Assembly: GCA_034432375.1 (NCBI GenBank)
Contig: DAOUCA010000163.1
Location: forward strand, 1 to 64,000
Direction of reading: 5' to 3'
From: JAHBVH01 sp034432375
GTDB taxonomy: Bacteria > Chloroflexota > Anaerolineae > Caldilineales > Caldilineaceae
Length of the DNA stretch: 64,000 nt
Below the pieces are notes generated by a model that worked only from the letters and a program-made list of their open reading frames with translations, made no database searches and was not told where the DNA came from. Shown one piece after another: positions 33,713 through 43,080 of this stretch. The position numbers were made by a program, and so were the translations under genes. Numbering within the stretch: position 1 is the first letter of the stretch; every line of letters begins with the position of its first letter.

Positions 33713-34337
33713 TCCACGAAGATGCACGAAGACACACGAAGAAAAAACAAGAGAAAAGCAAAAATTTCAGAAGATTAAGCGTTGCCATTCGAGTTTACCG
33801 GGGGAGCCGAAGTTGATGAGCAAGCCTATATGCAGACCGGTTGCTTTGAGGTAGTTGAGGACTTGGCCGACTTCTTTGTCGGTTAGTTCCTTGAGCGCTT
33901 TCAATTCGACGATGATTTTATCGTAGCAAACCATGTCAGCGATATAGTACTTTTCCAGCGTTATCCCTTTGTAGGCAATCTTGAGTGGCTGTTCACTGAC
34001 AAAAGGAATTTTGCGCCAACTACATTCCATTGCCAGCGCTTCATGGTAAACTGCTTCAGCAAATCCCGGCCCCAAGACGCGATGCACTTCCATTGCTGCA
34101 CCCATAATTCTATAAACTTCATGGCGGTGAAGTAGGTCCATAATGTTAGAGATCCTTGTCTTTGAGGCTCATAGCTTGTAAAAATGATGATGGCTAACCG
34201 CCAATGTATCATTTGTCGCTAGCATACATAACCGCAATTATCAGTAAATGTTTGCAACAAAATGTAACGTATTGACATATGAAAAACGTCTGTGTTTCTT
34301 CTGCTTTTCTTCGTGTGTCTTCGTGTGTCTTCGTGGA
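33713..34337. mobile_element. GxxExxY element bounded by 33-nt inverted CACGAAG arms
   Basis: The left arm 33713-33745 and right arm 34305-34337 are inverted copies with only two mismatches, each made of TCCACGAAG, a CACGAAG-ACA unit repeated at 10-bp spacing and an A-rich end. They enclose exactly one gene, the GxxExxY protein at 33767-34141, plus 160 bp of upstream sequence. The arms match the gene-less hairpins at 7490 and 14790. No transposase is present; mobility is inferred. Confidence 0.6.
33767..34141 (-). CDS. GxxExxY protein (PD-(D/E)XK_3 family)
   Basis: A 124-residue protein of the GxxExxY/PDDEXK_3 family. The name-giving motif is GFAEAVY inside MEVHRVLGPGFAEAVYHEAL; the nuclease-fold signature is the Asp of ADMVCYDK and the ELK of IIVELKAL. 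The fold is that of PD-(D/E)XK nucleases, but no activity is established for the family. It lies between 33-nt inverted arms made of CACGAAG units, within an otherwise plus-strand gene run, and looks like cargo of that element. Codon use is more AT-rich than in the neighbours. Confidence 0.88.
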   Translation of the reverse strand: MDLLHRHEVYRIMGAAMEVHRVLGPGFAEAVYHEALAMECSWRKIPFVSEQPLKIAYKGITLEKYYIADMVCYDKIIVELKALKELTDKEVGQVLNYLKATGLHIGLLINFGSPGKLEWQRLIF

Positions 34338-34362
34338 CCAAAATGCTTGAGGAGTAATTTTG

Positions 34363-35517
34363 ATGAACCCTGTACGGATCGGCATGCTTGGCCTGGGCCA
34401 ACGCGGCCTGCAACATTTGAAAGCAGTCTACCAACTACAACAAGAAGGCTTGGCCCAAATCGTTACCTTGGCCGATGCCTTCCCAGCCAATGTTGAGCCG
34501 GCCAAGCTACAAAAGTTTGTCCCCGGTCTGCCCACCGACAACATCCAGCTGACCACCGATTTTGACGCGCTGCTCAACAGCGATCTCGACGCGCTCTATC
34601 TCTCGATCCCGCCCAATGTACACAAAGGGGAAGTCGTGCGCGCCGCGCAGAAGGGGATCCATCTCTTTGTCGAAAAGCCAATGAGCCTCTTTCTCGATGA
34701 AGCACTCGAAATGGAACGGGCGATTGCCGACGCCGGCATCATCTCGACCGTTGGCTTTCAACAGCGCTTTGATGCGCGCCACGATGCAGTGAAGAGCTAT
34801 CTGACGGGCAAACAGGGAGTAATGGTCAGCTACACCCGCCATGGACCGCTCGAAGGGCACAGCATCAAACATACACCCACCGAGGCGGTCGGCGGCCCCG
34901 GCAATCGCGTCTGGACGGCCAATCGGGCTTGGTCCGGCATGACGGTGGTCGAAGGGGGCATCCATCCACTCGATGTCTGGCGCTACTGGTTTGGTGATGT
35001 CGAATGGGTGCAGGCGACCTATAGCCACCGCCCGCCGGCGGAAATCTTTGACGGGGCAGACAACCCCTACGCCTACAACGTAATCTTTGGCTTCAAAAAT
35101 GGCGTCATCGGCAACATGATTCTTTCGCGATTGCGGCGGGTCTATCAGAGCTACGGCGAAGAACAGATCCTCTGGAATGAAGGGCGCATCGAACTGACCG
35201 ACGATGCCGTCCTCGCCTTTCACTACGACGGTCCCTACCCGCCGCCGTCTAACCCTAAGGCCGCCGAACTCTGTCACGAGGTGGAAGTGCCCGACAGTGA
35301 GAATACCACCCTTGCTATCGCCCGCGCCTTTGTTGAAGCGGTCGCGCACAACGACCCCGGCCGCATCCGCTCGCCCTTCCCCGACGCCATGAACAGCTTG
35401 GCCGCGGTGTTAGGGGCCAATGTTTCGGATGAATTGGGGGGCGTGCGCGTGCAGTTGCAGGATCTGCTTTATGGGGATGAGTTTGCTCGCTTCCGGCAGA
35501 AGCCGGGGAGCAGGTAA
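34363..35517 (+). CDS. Gfo/Idh/MocA family oxidoreductase
   Basis: A 384-residue NAD(P)-dependent dehydrogenase. The Rossmann glycine motif is GLGQRG near residue 10, and the EKP motif stands in HLFVEKPMSLFLD. A second-domain WxGMTVVEGGIHPLD segment includes a conserved HxxD pair. The ATG at 34363 has GAGGAG about 9 nt upstream, and this leader begins only 25 bp from the right arm of the GxxExxY element. It likely works with the enolase-superfamily dehydratase upstream on a sugar acid or sugar. The substrate is unknown. Confidence 0.88.
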   Translation: MNPVRIGMLGLGQRGLQHLKAVYQLQQEGLAQIVTLADAFPANVEPAKLQKFVPGLPTDNIQLTTDFDALLNSDLDALYLSIPPNVHKGEVVRAAQKGIHLFVEKPMSLFLDEALEMERAIADAGIISTVGFQQRFDARHDAVKSYLTGKQGVMVSYTRHGPLEGHSIKHTPTEAVGGPGNRVWTANRAWSGMTVVEGGIHPLDVWRYWFGDVEWVQATYSHRPPAEIFDGADNPYAYNVIFGFKNGVIGNMILSRLRRVYQSYGEEQILWNEGRIELTDDAVLAFHYDGPYPPPSNPKAAELCHEVEVPDSENTTLAIARAFVEAVAHNDPGRIRSPFPDAMNSLAAVLGANVSDELGGVRVQLQDLLYGDEFARFRQKPGSR

Positions 35518-35555
35518 AATGTGAAACGTGAAACGTGAACTCTTGTAACATAACG

Positions 35556-35610
35556 GTTATGCTATACAGTTATCCTATACAGTTATCCTATACAGTTATC
35601 CTATACAGTT
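35556..35610 (+). repeat. 13-bp tandem repeat
   Basis: Four units of GTTATCCTATACA (35556-35568 with one change, then 35569-35581, 35582-35594, 35595-35607). The period equals that of the tandem at 4905-4956 but the sequence is unrelated. Confidence 0.8.
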
Positions 35611-35624
35611 AAACGATGCCAGTT

Positions 35625-35695
35625 GTAATCAGTAGACCGCAACGCTCTCTGGCTTCGGCAAGCTCAGCCGCCGAGCGTTGCGGTCTATTGATTAC
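35625..35695. repeat. Palindrome carrying CTTCGGCAAGCTCAG
   Basis: The 23-nt arms (35625-35647 and 35673-35695) agree at 22 of 23 positions around a variant CTTCGGCAAGCTCAG core. It is one of four such palindromes in the window and lies in the gap before the secreted protein at 35787. Confidence 0.75.
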
Positions 35696-35786
35696 ATACC
35701 CATCAATTTGTGTACAGGAGCGAACCGTTGCAAAATGGTGCAACTATCGTAACATCTGTACGTCCATCGCAAGAATCTGAGTCCCT

Positions 35787-37007
35787 ATGAATCAACACCC
35801 CTGGCAAAAAGGATTGCTCATTCTACTGGCACTAATCGCTTTCCTCTGGATCTACTTAACGAATGCTGACCCCAGCAACGCCCAAAGCAGCGGCAATCTG
35901 CTCTACAACGGCAACTTCGAACGCGGCTTTACCTATCGCGAAGGCTGTGGCCACGTCGCCATTGGCTGGGGCTGCTTTACCAACCGCGGGCAAGCGGTCT
36001 ACGGCTTCTACAACGACGAGTGGGATCCGGTGGTTTACAGCGGCCTACACAGCCAACTGCTCGAAATTAATACCAAAGGGCTTGGCCGCGGCACCGATGA
36101 TCGCTACTCGGGTATCTTTCAAACGGTGCGGCTGACCCCAGGCGCAGCCTACCAGGTTGCCTTTCATGGAATGATCCGCAGCACCACCGACGAAAGCGAC
36201 GAGCTAGACCCGTGGCGCTATCGCGTGCAATTCGGTTACTCGCTTGGGCGGGAAGCGGATTGGCGCGATGTGAGGAATTGGGTCGATGCGGGTTGGGATA
36301 CCTATGACGATCGGCTGGAGCCAACGATCTTTAATTTCTACAGCGCCAAGTTTATCGCCCAAGAACCGATGCTGACCATCTTTATCCGCGTGTGGAAAAA
36401 GTGGGGCACCGTCGGCGAAGAGATCGATATCAATTTCGATGATGTCACCCTGTTGCGTACGGTCGCCGATGCTGACGTGCTACCGCTGTTGACAGCAACG
36501 CCAACTCAGGTCGTCTCGCCCCTGCTGCTGCCCAACGGCACACCGATCATCTCGCTGCCCGAGCCAACCCCCAATCCTGATATCCAGCGCTACGTTCCCC
36601 CTGGCCTCAGTGCGATTGCTCAGTGGCCGCGCTTTTCGGCCAACCATGTTGTCTTCGCCCACCCCAGCCCTTGGGAACCAATCCCGTCGCCATTGGGGGG
36701 CAATGCGATTATCGAAGAATATATCTTGGGCATTCCCGGTTGGGGCGGTGAACAGGTGCTGGGCTTTTCGAGCGTCCCCTTTAGCGAGTTGCAACCAGCC
36801 AACGTCATTGCCACCACACCTTTTATGATCGGGGGCAAGGAGGGGGTCAAGTGGTTGCGCCAGGATTTTAACTATGTTGGCTACCAATATTGTACCTCTG
36901 GCTTTGGCGACGAAGGTAGCTTCTGCGTGCGCGCAACCACGCCCGTCGCCAATGCCATGATCGAATTGCAACTTGATTATTTGGTCCGTTCCATCGCATT
37001 TTATTAG
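35787..37007 (+). CDS. Secreted lectin-like protein of unknown function
   Basis: A 406-residue exported protein. The N-terminal signal peptide is KGLLILLALIAFLWIYL, cleaved probably near the SNAQS segment. Residues 35-235 form a jelly-roll-like domain beginning with LLYNGNFERGF and ending in INFDDVTL, the pattern of carbohydrate-binding galactose-binding-like modules. A proline/threonine linker (ATPTQVVSPLLLPNGTP) leads to a C-terminal domain of about 140 residues with two cysteines (CTSGFGDEGSFC) that I do not recognise. The binding site before the ATG is weak. Confidence 0.65.
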   Translation: MNQHPWQKGLLILLALIAFLWIYLTNADPSNAQSSGNLLYNGNFERGFTYREGCGHVAIGWGCFTNRGQAVYGFYNDEWDPVVYSGLHSQLLEINTKGLGRGTDDRYSGIFQTVRLTPGAAYQVAFHGMIRSTTDESDELDPWRYRVQFGYSLGREADWRDVRNWVDAGWDTYDDRLEPTIFNFYSAKFIAQEPMLTIFIRVWKKWGTVGEEIDINFDDVTLLRTVADADVLPLLTATPTQVVSPLLLPNGTPIISLPEPTPNPDIQRYVPPGLSAIAQWPRFSANHVVFAHPSPWEPIPSPLGGNAIIEEYILGIPGWGGEQVLGFSSVPFSELQPANVIATTPFMIGGKEGVKWLRQDFNYVGYQYCTSGFGDEGSFCVRATTPVANAMIELQLDYLVRSIAFY

Positions 37008-37070
37008 AGACTGGAGATTGGGAGCGCTAGATACGCGTATAATCCTGATTAACTGAGAAATTAAATCTAA

Positions 37071-37140
37071 GCCACAGAGAGCACAGAGGGGAAAAGTGCT
37101 TTTCTCTGCGCTCTCTGTGCGCTCTCTGTGCTCTCTATGG
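37071..37140. repeat. Hairpin with CACAGAG periodic arms
   Basis: Left arm CCACAGAGAGCACAGAGGGG and right arm (inverted) CATAGAGAGCACAGAGAGCG with further CACAGAGAGCG units. The unit spacing is 9-11 nt. Same structural class as the CACGAAG and GCGGAT hairpins. Confidence 0.65.
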
Positions 37141-37225
37141 CAGAAAAATGAGATCTGTCCGTATAACCGCATATAATCTCGAATCGCCCCTCTCCAATCT
37201 ACAAAAACAAAGGACAAACAGCCCA

Positions 37226-38665
37226 ATGAGCATCCGCTTTCAGCCCACCCCCACCTCCCATCTAGGCTTTGGCTTGGCCAGGGCAGATATTACCCCGCCG
37301 GTTGGGATCTATCACCCAATGTGGGGTGCCGCCCGTCACCATCGCGCCACGGGGATCCACCGTCCTCTCACTGCCGAAGCAATGGCCTTTGCCCCGTTGG
37401 CCGACGACGGCAAGCCCTTTCTGCGACTGCAACTCGACCACATCGGCATGACCGCCGAGCACCATAAAACGCTCTTGGATTCGGTGACTGCCGCGACGGG
37501 CATCGCGGCTGCGAACATTGTCACCACCTTTTCGCACAGCCACGCCGCCGGCCTCTTTGCACCGGATCGCATTCCCCTACCCGGTGGCGAGATGATTGAA
37601 GCGCATCTTGCTACGATCTACGAGAATGTGACGGGGGCAGCGGTTGAGGCGCTGGCAAAGCTACAACCAGCCTTTATTACCTATGCGGTTGGTTGCTGCA
37701 ATTTGGCGACCAACCGCGATTATTGGGATGATGAACGGGACTTTTTTGCCTGTGGCTATAATCCTGGCGGCAAGGCCGATGAGACGCTCGTTGTCGCGCG
37801 TGTCACCAATGCGGCGGATGAACTCCTCGGTATCATCGTCAACTACGGCTGTCACCCCACCACATTGGCCTGGGAAAATACGCTGATCAGCCCCGACTAT
37901 GTGGGAGCCATGCGCGAGGTAGTGGAAGCTGCGACGGGCGCGACCTGCATCTTTGCGCTTGGGGCCTGTGGCGAATTGAGCCCACGCCAAGTTCACCAAG
38001 GTAGCACCGAAGTGGCCGACAACAACGGCCGCAATCTGGGCTATGCCGCGCTCGCGACATTGGCAACGATGGACCCACCGGCAGAGGATTTTCAATATGG
38101 CGGGCCGGTTATCTCCGGCGCAACATTGGGCACCTGGCACCATCTTCCCCTCAGTGCGGAGCGTTTGCAAGAAGTGGCGCGCTTCACCGGTGGCGAATAT
38201 GTTGTGCAACTGCCCCAACGCACCCTGCCCGACCCGGTGGCGCTGGAAGCCGAAATGGAGGAGTGGGGCACCAAGCAACAGGAAGCCGACGCTGCTGGCA
38301 ATGCCGTTGCTGCCCGCGACTTTGGGGCGCGGCTCGAACGGGCGCGCCGGTGGCGCATGCGCGTCCAACATCTGGTCGATCAACCGACCGCGCCCTTCCA
38401 CTACACCGTCTACCGCCTGGGTGACGCCTTCTGGGTCACCACCGGCGGCGAACCCTACAGCATAATTCAGAGCGAATTACGGGAGCGCTTTCCCAACAAT
38501 CCGATCCTCTTTTCGCCGCTCGCCCACGATTTTCAGATGGCCTATCTGTTGCCGGCTGAGCGCTACGGGCTGGGGCTCTATCAAGAAGAGCCGTCGATCC
38601 TGGCGCAGGGCTGTTTGGAGATTTTAATTGAAGCAGTCGCAGAGCGCATCACCTCGCTCCTGTAA
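37226..38665 (+). CDS. Neutral/alkaline ceramidase-like hydrolase
   Basis: A 479-residue protein of the neutral/alkaline non-lysosomal ceramidase N-terminal type: GLARADITPPVGIYHPMWG at the start, FSHSHAAGL, IVNYGCHPTTLAWENTLISP and ALGACGELSPRQVH are the conserved metal-site segments. It lacks the second domain of true ceramidases and a signal peptide, so a cytoplasmic amide or ester hydrolase of unknown substrate is more likely. The ATG at 37226 has AAAGGA about 11 nt upstream. Its stop overlaps the start of the phosphoesterase gene by one base (TAATG). Confidence 0.75.
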   Translation: MSIRFQPTPTSHLGFGLARADITPPVGIYHPMWGAARHHRATGIHRPLTAEAMAFAPLADDGKPFLRLQLDHIGMTAEHHKTLLDSVTAATGIAAANIVTTFSHSHAAGLFAPDRIPLPGGEMIEAHLATIYENVTGAAVEALAKLQPAFITYAVGCCNLATNRDYWDDERDFFACGYNPGGKADETLVVARVTNAADELLGIIVNYGCHPTTLAWENTLISPDYVGAMREVVEAATGATCIFALGACGELSPRQVHQGSTEVADNNGRNLGYAALATLATMDPPAEDFQYGGPVISGATLGTWHHLPLSAERLQEVARFTGGEYVVQLPQRTLPDPVALEAEMEEWGTKQQEADAAGNAVAARDFGARLERARRWRMRVQHLVDQPTAPFHYTVYRLGDAFWVTTGGEPYSIIQSELRERFPNNPILFSPLAHDFQMAYLLPAERYGLGLYQEEPSILAQGCLEILIEAVAERITSLL

Positions 38666-39486
38666 TGCGTATCGCTCTCATCGCCGATATCCACGGCAAT
38701 CTCGCTGCCTTTGAAACGGTGTTAACGGACTTGCGCCGCCACGCGCCTGATTTAGTGGTGATTGCCGGCGATATCGTGATCGGTTCGCCCGATTCCCACG
38801 CCTGTTGGCAATTGGCGCAGAGCCTCGATTGCCCGATGGTACGTGGCAACCACGAACGGTATCTCAGTCATTTCGGCACGGCCACCGCCGATCCGCTATG
38901 GGTTACAGAGCGCTTTGCACCGGTGCAATGGGCCGTGGCGCAATTCAGCGCGGCCGAACGGCAGACGATTGCTGCATTACCGCTTGTCCTGCGCCTGCCG
39001 AGTGCGCCCGACCTCTTGATCGTCCACGCCTCGCCGCGTTCGGATAGTGAGACGCTGCCGCTGCACAGTACACCGGCTGAACTGGCCACCATCTTTGCCG
39101 ATAGTCACGAGCAGACCATTGTGCGCGGCCACAATCACATCCCGCGTATCCACCCTTGGGGCAGCCGCCAAGTCATCACTACCGGCTCAGTTGGATTGCC
39201 GTTAGCTGGTCACCCACTTGCCGAATATCTGTTGCTCGATCAGGGCAAACAAGGCTGGATTGCCCAACATCAAGCAGTCGTATATCCAGTGGAGCAGACG
39301 CTACAGCGTTTTGTCGACACCGATTACGTGGCCCAAACCGGGCCAATGGGGCGGCTCTTCCAGCGCGAAGTGGCCACCGCCGCGCACTACTTTGTACCCT
39401 TCCTGCGCTACTATGGTCAGTGGTGTAAGACGGAGCCGGAGCTTACGTTAGAGACAGGGCTAGACCGCTTTTTGACGCAATTTTGA
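38665..39486 (+). CDS. Calcineurin-like metallophosphoesterase
   Basis: A 273-residue phosphoesterase of the YfcE/MJ0936-like group. Motifs in order: ALIADIHGN (Asp, His), VVIAGDIV (GD), VRGNHERYL (GNHE) and VRGHNHIPRI (GHxH), together the dinuclear metal site. It hydrolyses a phosphodiester or monoester, unidentified. The start codon overlaps the stop of the ceramidase-like gene (TAATG), so the two are translationally coupled. There is no signal peptide. Confidence 0.88.
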   Translation: MRIALIADIHGNLAAFETVLTDLRRHAPDLVVIAGDIVIGSPDSHACWQLAQSLDCPMVRGNHERYLSHFGTATADPLWVTERFAPVQWAVAQFSAAERQTIAALPLVLRLPSAPDLLIVHASPRSDSETLPLHSTPAELATIFADSHEQTIVRGHNHIPRIHPWGSRQVITTGSVGLPLAGHPLAEYLLLDQGKQGWIAQHQAVVYPVEQTLQRFVDTDYVAQTGPMGRLFQREVATAAHYFVPFLRYYGQWCKTEPELTLETGLDRFLTQF

Positions 39487-39550
39487 GCATAGACATTCGG
39501 TAGACTCTTTTGTAAAGCAAATTCTGCTACAAACAATCGGGAAATGATCG

Positions 39551-39610
39551 CTGTCACGCTGAAAGCGTCTTCGAGTTTAGACAAACGTGAAGACGCTTTC
39601 AGCGTGACAG
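39551..39610. terminator. 22-bp perfect hairpin between convergent genes
   Basis: CTGTCACGCTGAAAGCGTCT and two more bases (39551-39572) are perfectly inverted at 39589-39610 around a 16-nt loop. It lies between the phosphoesterase and the convergent sulfatase and probably ends both transcripts; it may also be a dispersed repeat. Confidence 0.6.
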
Positions 39611-39669
39611 AAGCTGGATTATTGTTTGCAAATTCTCGGTTTTCGTGGCGGTTTCAGGGCAGAGGTTAC

Positions 39670-41430
39670 TTACCCAGCTTGAATCACAGGCAGATAGATA
39701 TTAGAGAGTGGCTGCAACCGTTCTGCTTCGAGCGTAGCCAGCCGTTGTGCTAATTCCTCGCGTTTGCCACGGTAAAGCTCTGCCTTTCCGCTCGCATGCA
39801 CTGTCGCTTCATGGGCTAGATTCATCTCTTCGTTGGGATCCACTGGCTGTCCATCGCCATCGCTAAGCTGATACATCTCGAATTGATCAGCAGCCATCCC
39901 ATTGGGATCAAAGTAGCGCGCATACTTCCATTCCCCATCACTATCCTTGGTAAAAATCGCTCGGATGTAATAGGGCTGCGAGACGAGCTTCTGTCCTTGG
40001 GGTGTCGTCGGCATCCCATTGGCTTGGCCGATCTCTTTGTCATCAAAGGTAAAGAGAATTTCGCTCTGTACGTCTTCTGTCGGATCGTCAACAAGCGGCG
40101 TGAGATCCGTTCCATAGCTGAGTAAACTTGCTTTGTTCGGCACCTGGGCAAAGGACGCGATTGTCGGCAACAGGTCGATCAGCGAACCGTAGGCGTCGGT
40201 TGTCTGTGCTTCAGGAAAGAGCAGTGGGTTGTGGATGATCAACGGCACATTGACCGTCTCTTCGTAGATATTGAACATCTTCTGGCGCAGACCACCGTGG
40301 GCCATCCCCATTTCACCATGATCAGAGGTGTAAATAACAATGGTATTGTCACGCAGCGCTTCAGGCAGCGCATCAAGGATCCGCTCGACTTGCTTATCGA
40401 CCTCTTGGATCAACGCCGCATAAAAATTGACATAGTTGCGTTTTAGCGGCTCGGTGGGCACCGCCCCTAACCCAACGGCATAGAGATTCACCGATTGCGC
40501 CTGACAGGCAGGTTTGCTGCTCAGATCTTCGCCCAATGTCGAGGGCAGGCTGATGCCCCGTTCAAAATCAAAACCGGTGTAATTATCACAGCCGGTCTCC
40601 TCATCAACCGTGTCAAAAGTCCTCGGATAGGCAAGCACATCATGGGGATTGCCCAGCCCGACAAAGAGGGCAAAGGGAGGCTCCCCTGGCGCTGCATCCG
40701 CTTGGGCCGTTAAAAAGGCGGTGGCCTGGTCAGTCGTCAGCCGATCCCAATCGGCACAGCCGCCGGCAAAATTTTCGACACCGGCATCGTTGGCCATCGT
40801 CGTGGGCTCCCATCCAGAGAAGCCCAAGGCGGCCACATCCTCGGCTGTCGGTTCGCTGCCATCCCCATGTTTGTTAATGTGCCATTTGCCCTTATAGACT
40901 ACGTTGTAGCCAACGCCCGCCAACATCTTGCCAATCGTCGGCGAGGCAGGATTGAGGGAAGGTTCCGTCGGCGATTCGCTGCCACCCACCGTGAGCGTAC
41001 GCGTGACGCCATGCTGAGCCGGGTGCAGACCGGTAAAGAGGGTGGCACGGCTGGGCGAACACATGGCGGCGTTACAGAAGAAGCGCCGAAAGGTGAGGCC
41101 ATTCGCCATCAGCCGCTGGTGGGCAGGCAGATTATCCGCCGCCCAATTTTCCGGCCAATGGCGGGGATAGCGCTCCTGGTCCGTAATGAGAAAGAGAATA
41201 TTCGGTCGCTTGCCAGGGGAAGGAATCGTACCGTTGGTTGGAGCTACTGTCGTGGCCCGCTGACTGGCTTGGCTCAACGATAAGGAGGTACCGACAAGCG
41301 TCAAACCGGCAATTCCAAGGAAATCGCGCCGGGTGAGAGGCGGCGAGCCGGACATGACTTCTTTGGCCGCTGAGTCCTGCTGCAGACAATCTGAACGCTG
41401 TACACTGCTAGGGGTTGCAGAGAAACGCAT
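39670..41430 (-). CDS. Exported sulfatase with Tat signal
   Basis: A 586-residue type I sulfatase. The N-terminus has a twin-arginine signal (LTRRDFLGIAGLTLVGTSL, RR at about 34-35), so it is folded before export. The sulfatase signature is CSPSRATLFTG with Cys124 as the formylglycine precursor; metal-site segments NILFLITDQER and IYTSDHGEMGM are present. GAAAGG lies 9 nt before the ATG at 41430, which I prefer over an ATG and TTG just upstream. The last residues are SNIYLPVIQAG, a YLP-type tail shared with two other exported proteins here. Confidence 0.87.
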   Translation of the reverse strand: MRFSATPSSVQRSDCLQQDSAAKEVMSGSPPLTRRDFLGIAGLTLVGTSLSLSQASQRATTVAPTNGTIPSPGKRPNILFLITDQERYPRHWPENWAADNLPAHQRLMANGLTFRRFFCNAAMCSPSRATLFTGLHPAQHGVTRTLTVGGSESPTEPSLNPASPTIGKMLAGVGYNVVYKGKWHINKHGDGSEPTAEDVAALGFSGWEPTTMANDAGVENFAGGCADWDRLTTDQATAFLTAQADAAPGEPPFALFVGLGNPHDVLAYPRTFDTVDEETGCDNYTGFDFERGISLPSTLGEDLSSKPACQAQSVNLYAVGLGAVPTEPLKRNYVNFYAALIQEVDKQVERILDALPEALRDNTIVIYTSDHGEMGMAHGGLRQKMFNIYEETVNVPLIIHNPLLFPEAQTTDAYGSLIDLLPTIASFAQVPNKASLLSYGTDLTPLVDDPTEDVQSEILFTFDDKEIGQANGMPTTPQGQKLVSQPYYIRAIFTKDSDGEWKYARYFDPNGMAADQFEMYQLSDGDGQPVDPNEEMNLAHEATVHASGKAELYRGKREELAQRLATLEAERLQPLSNIYLPVIQAG

Positions 41431-41652
41431 GTGCATCAACCTTTCTTACCACAATAGAGCTGCTGGCGATTAAAGAGAGTTGTAAGGTTGATACTATTGT
41501 AGCACAGCGCGATTGCTAGTAGCAATCGTTTAGATTGTTTACTTTTTTGGGAATCGAGCCACCTCTCACTTTGCCTTTCTCGTTTCGTCTGATGTTGACA
41601 GCGCTTATCCGCTCAACATTTATTTGACAAAACATTACTCTAGGAATAAGCG

Positions 41653-43080
41653 CTAGCTCCAAATTGAGCGCATTGTCCAAATATCGAGCGAAATCACCGT
41701 GGCCGCTCCATCACGGACCACGAGTTCAATCCCCAGATCATCGACTGGTACATCGAGCAACCGTGTGACTGCGATACGGCCACCGTTCACAAAGAGTTCC
41801 AAGACCGATTTGTCGAGGAAAAGATGCAACTTGAGCGGTTCATCGTCGCTCAATACTAATGGCACGCGGGTACCAAGCAGATCCAGAAACGCGCCATCAT
41901 AGGTGATCTCCACAGCACGCTCCCCGTCGGCAGAACGGCGTGTGCGCAGCGTAACGGTGCCTGCATTCGGCTGTAAGAGCGCTTGGATCTCCAACGCATC
42001 GCCCTGCACTTCTGTCACCAGATGGCTCCCGTTTTGCAGTGCAATATTGCTTTGTCTGTAATGGCGGTCGCGCAGCTGTTGCAATTGCGGCACTGGCATC
42101 TGTTCCGGTCGCCCATCCGGCCCCATCGTAAGAATGCGTGGCAAGGCTAAGCAACCATTCCAGCCTTCTCCTTCGGGAAAGCCACGTACCCAACCCAGAA
42201 GAATACAACGACCCTGGCTGTCATAGAGAATGTTGGATGCGTAGAAATTGGGCACAGCATCTTGCCCGGGATCAAGCACCCCTTCGTGCTGTGGGATAAA
42301 GGTGAGGGTGTTGACATCGAAATCACCCACAACATATTCGACGGGACGATAGGGGGAGAGCAGCAAGAGCCACTCATCGCCAACCTTGAAGAAGTTGGGG
42401 CATTCGCAAAAGCCCATTTCGGCACGCGGCTGTTGGTAGATCAGCTTCTGATAACGCCAATGGAGCAGCGTATCATCCGTTGCTTCATAGAGCGCAACCG
42501 CGGCGATCTCCTCATAATTCCCGCCGACGACCATGAAGGTGCGTCCGGCTTCGGTAAAGATAAAGGGATCGCGCCAGCCGCCCTCAAAGGGTGGCCCACC
42601 ATGTGTCTCTAGCGCCAGAATCGGATTGCCGGGATGCTTCTGCCAGCTGATCCAGTCGGCATCACCAATCGCGGCCCACTGTTCATTAGGCGGATGGCTA
42701 TCGCGCTCACCACTTTTAACCGATGTGTAGAAGAGCAGCGGTTCACCAGCACCGTTGACCGCGGCGCAGCCGGAAAAGACATGCTCTTCGCCCATATCGA
42801 GTGAAGGCCAAAGGGCAATCGGAAGCTGTTCCCAATGCACGAGGTCTGTGCTACGGGCATGGCCCCAGTGCATGTGTCCCCACCGATCATCGTAGGGGTT
42901 GTGCTGATAGAAGAGATGGTAGGTGCCGTTGTGATAGATCGTCCCGTTGGGATCGTTCATCCAGTTGGCGGGCGGGCGGAAATGATAGATGGGGCGATTG
43001 GGATCAGCAGCGGCTTTGGGAATGGCGGCAGCAACGCTCGCCATGGCGTTTTCGATGGCAGGATTAGTGGATCTTGACAT
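41653..43080 (-). CDS. Glycoside hydrolase family 32 (invertase/levanase type)
   Basis: A 475-residue GH32 enzyme: five-bladed propeller followed by a beta-sandwich. The three catalytic motifs are visible: WMNDPNG (Asp43, nucleophile), GGWRDPF (transition-state stabiliser) and FCECPNF (Glu, acid/base). It has no signal peptide, so it probably hydrolyses imported sucrose or fructo-oligosaccharides in the cytoplasm. GGAAAG stands 6 nt before the ATG. The upstream GGTAACGGTTTCGCC near 43101 resembles a LacI-family operator, but this is only suggestive. Confidence 0.9.
   Translation of the reverse strand: MSRSTNPAIENAMASVAAAIPKAAADPNRPIYHFRPPANWMNDPNGTIYHNGTYHLFYQHNPYDDRWGHMHWGHARSTDLVHWEQLPIALWPSLDMGEEHVFSGCAAVNGAGEPLLFYTSVKSGERDSHPPNEQWAAIGDADWISWQKHPGNPILALETHGGPPFEGGWRDPFIFTEAGRTFMVVGGNYEEIAAVALYEATDDTLLHWRYQKLIYQQPRAEMGFCECPNFFKVGDEWLLLLSPYRPVEYVVGDFDVNTLTFIPQHEGVLDPGQDAVPNFYASNILYDSQGRCILLGWVRGFPEGEGWNGCLALPRILTMGPDGRPEQMPVPQLQQLRDRHYRQSNIALQNGSHLVTEVQGDALEIQALLQPNAGTVTLRTRRSADGERAVEITYDGAFLDLLGTRVPLVLSDDEPLKLHLFLDKSVLELFVNGGRIAVTRLLDVPVDDLGIELVVRDGAATVISLDIWTMRSIWS

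Noticed and set aside
34507..35349. Long minus-strand open frame of 280 codons
   Set aside because: It is antisense to the Gfo/Idh gene, with composition expected from the complementary strand of a GC-rich coding region.
37661..38401. Minus-strand open frame of 246 codons
   Set aside because: It is antisense to the ceramidase-like gene and lacks any domain signature.
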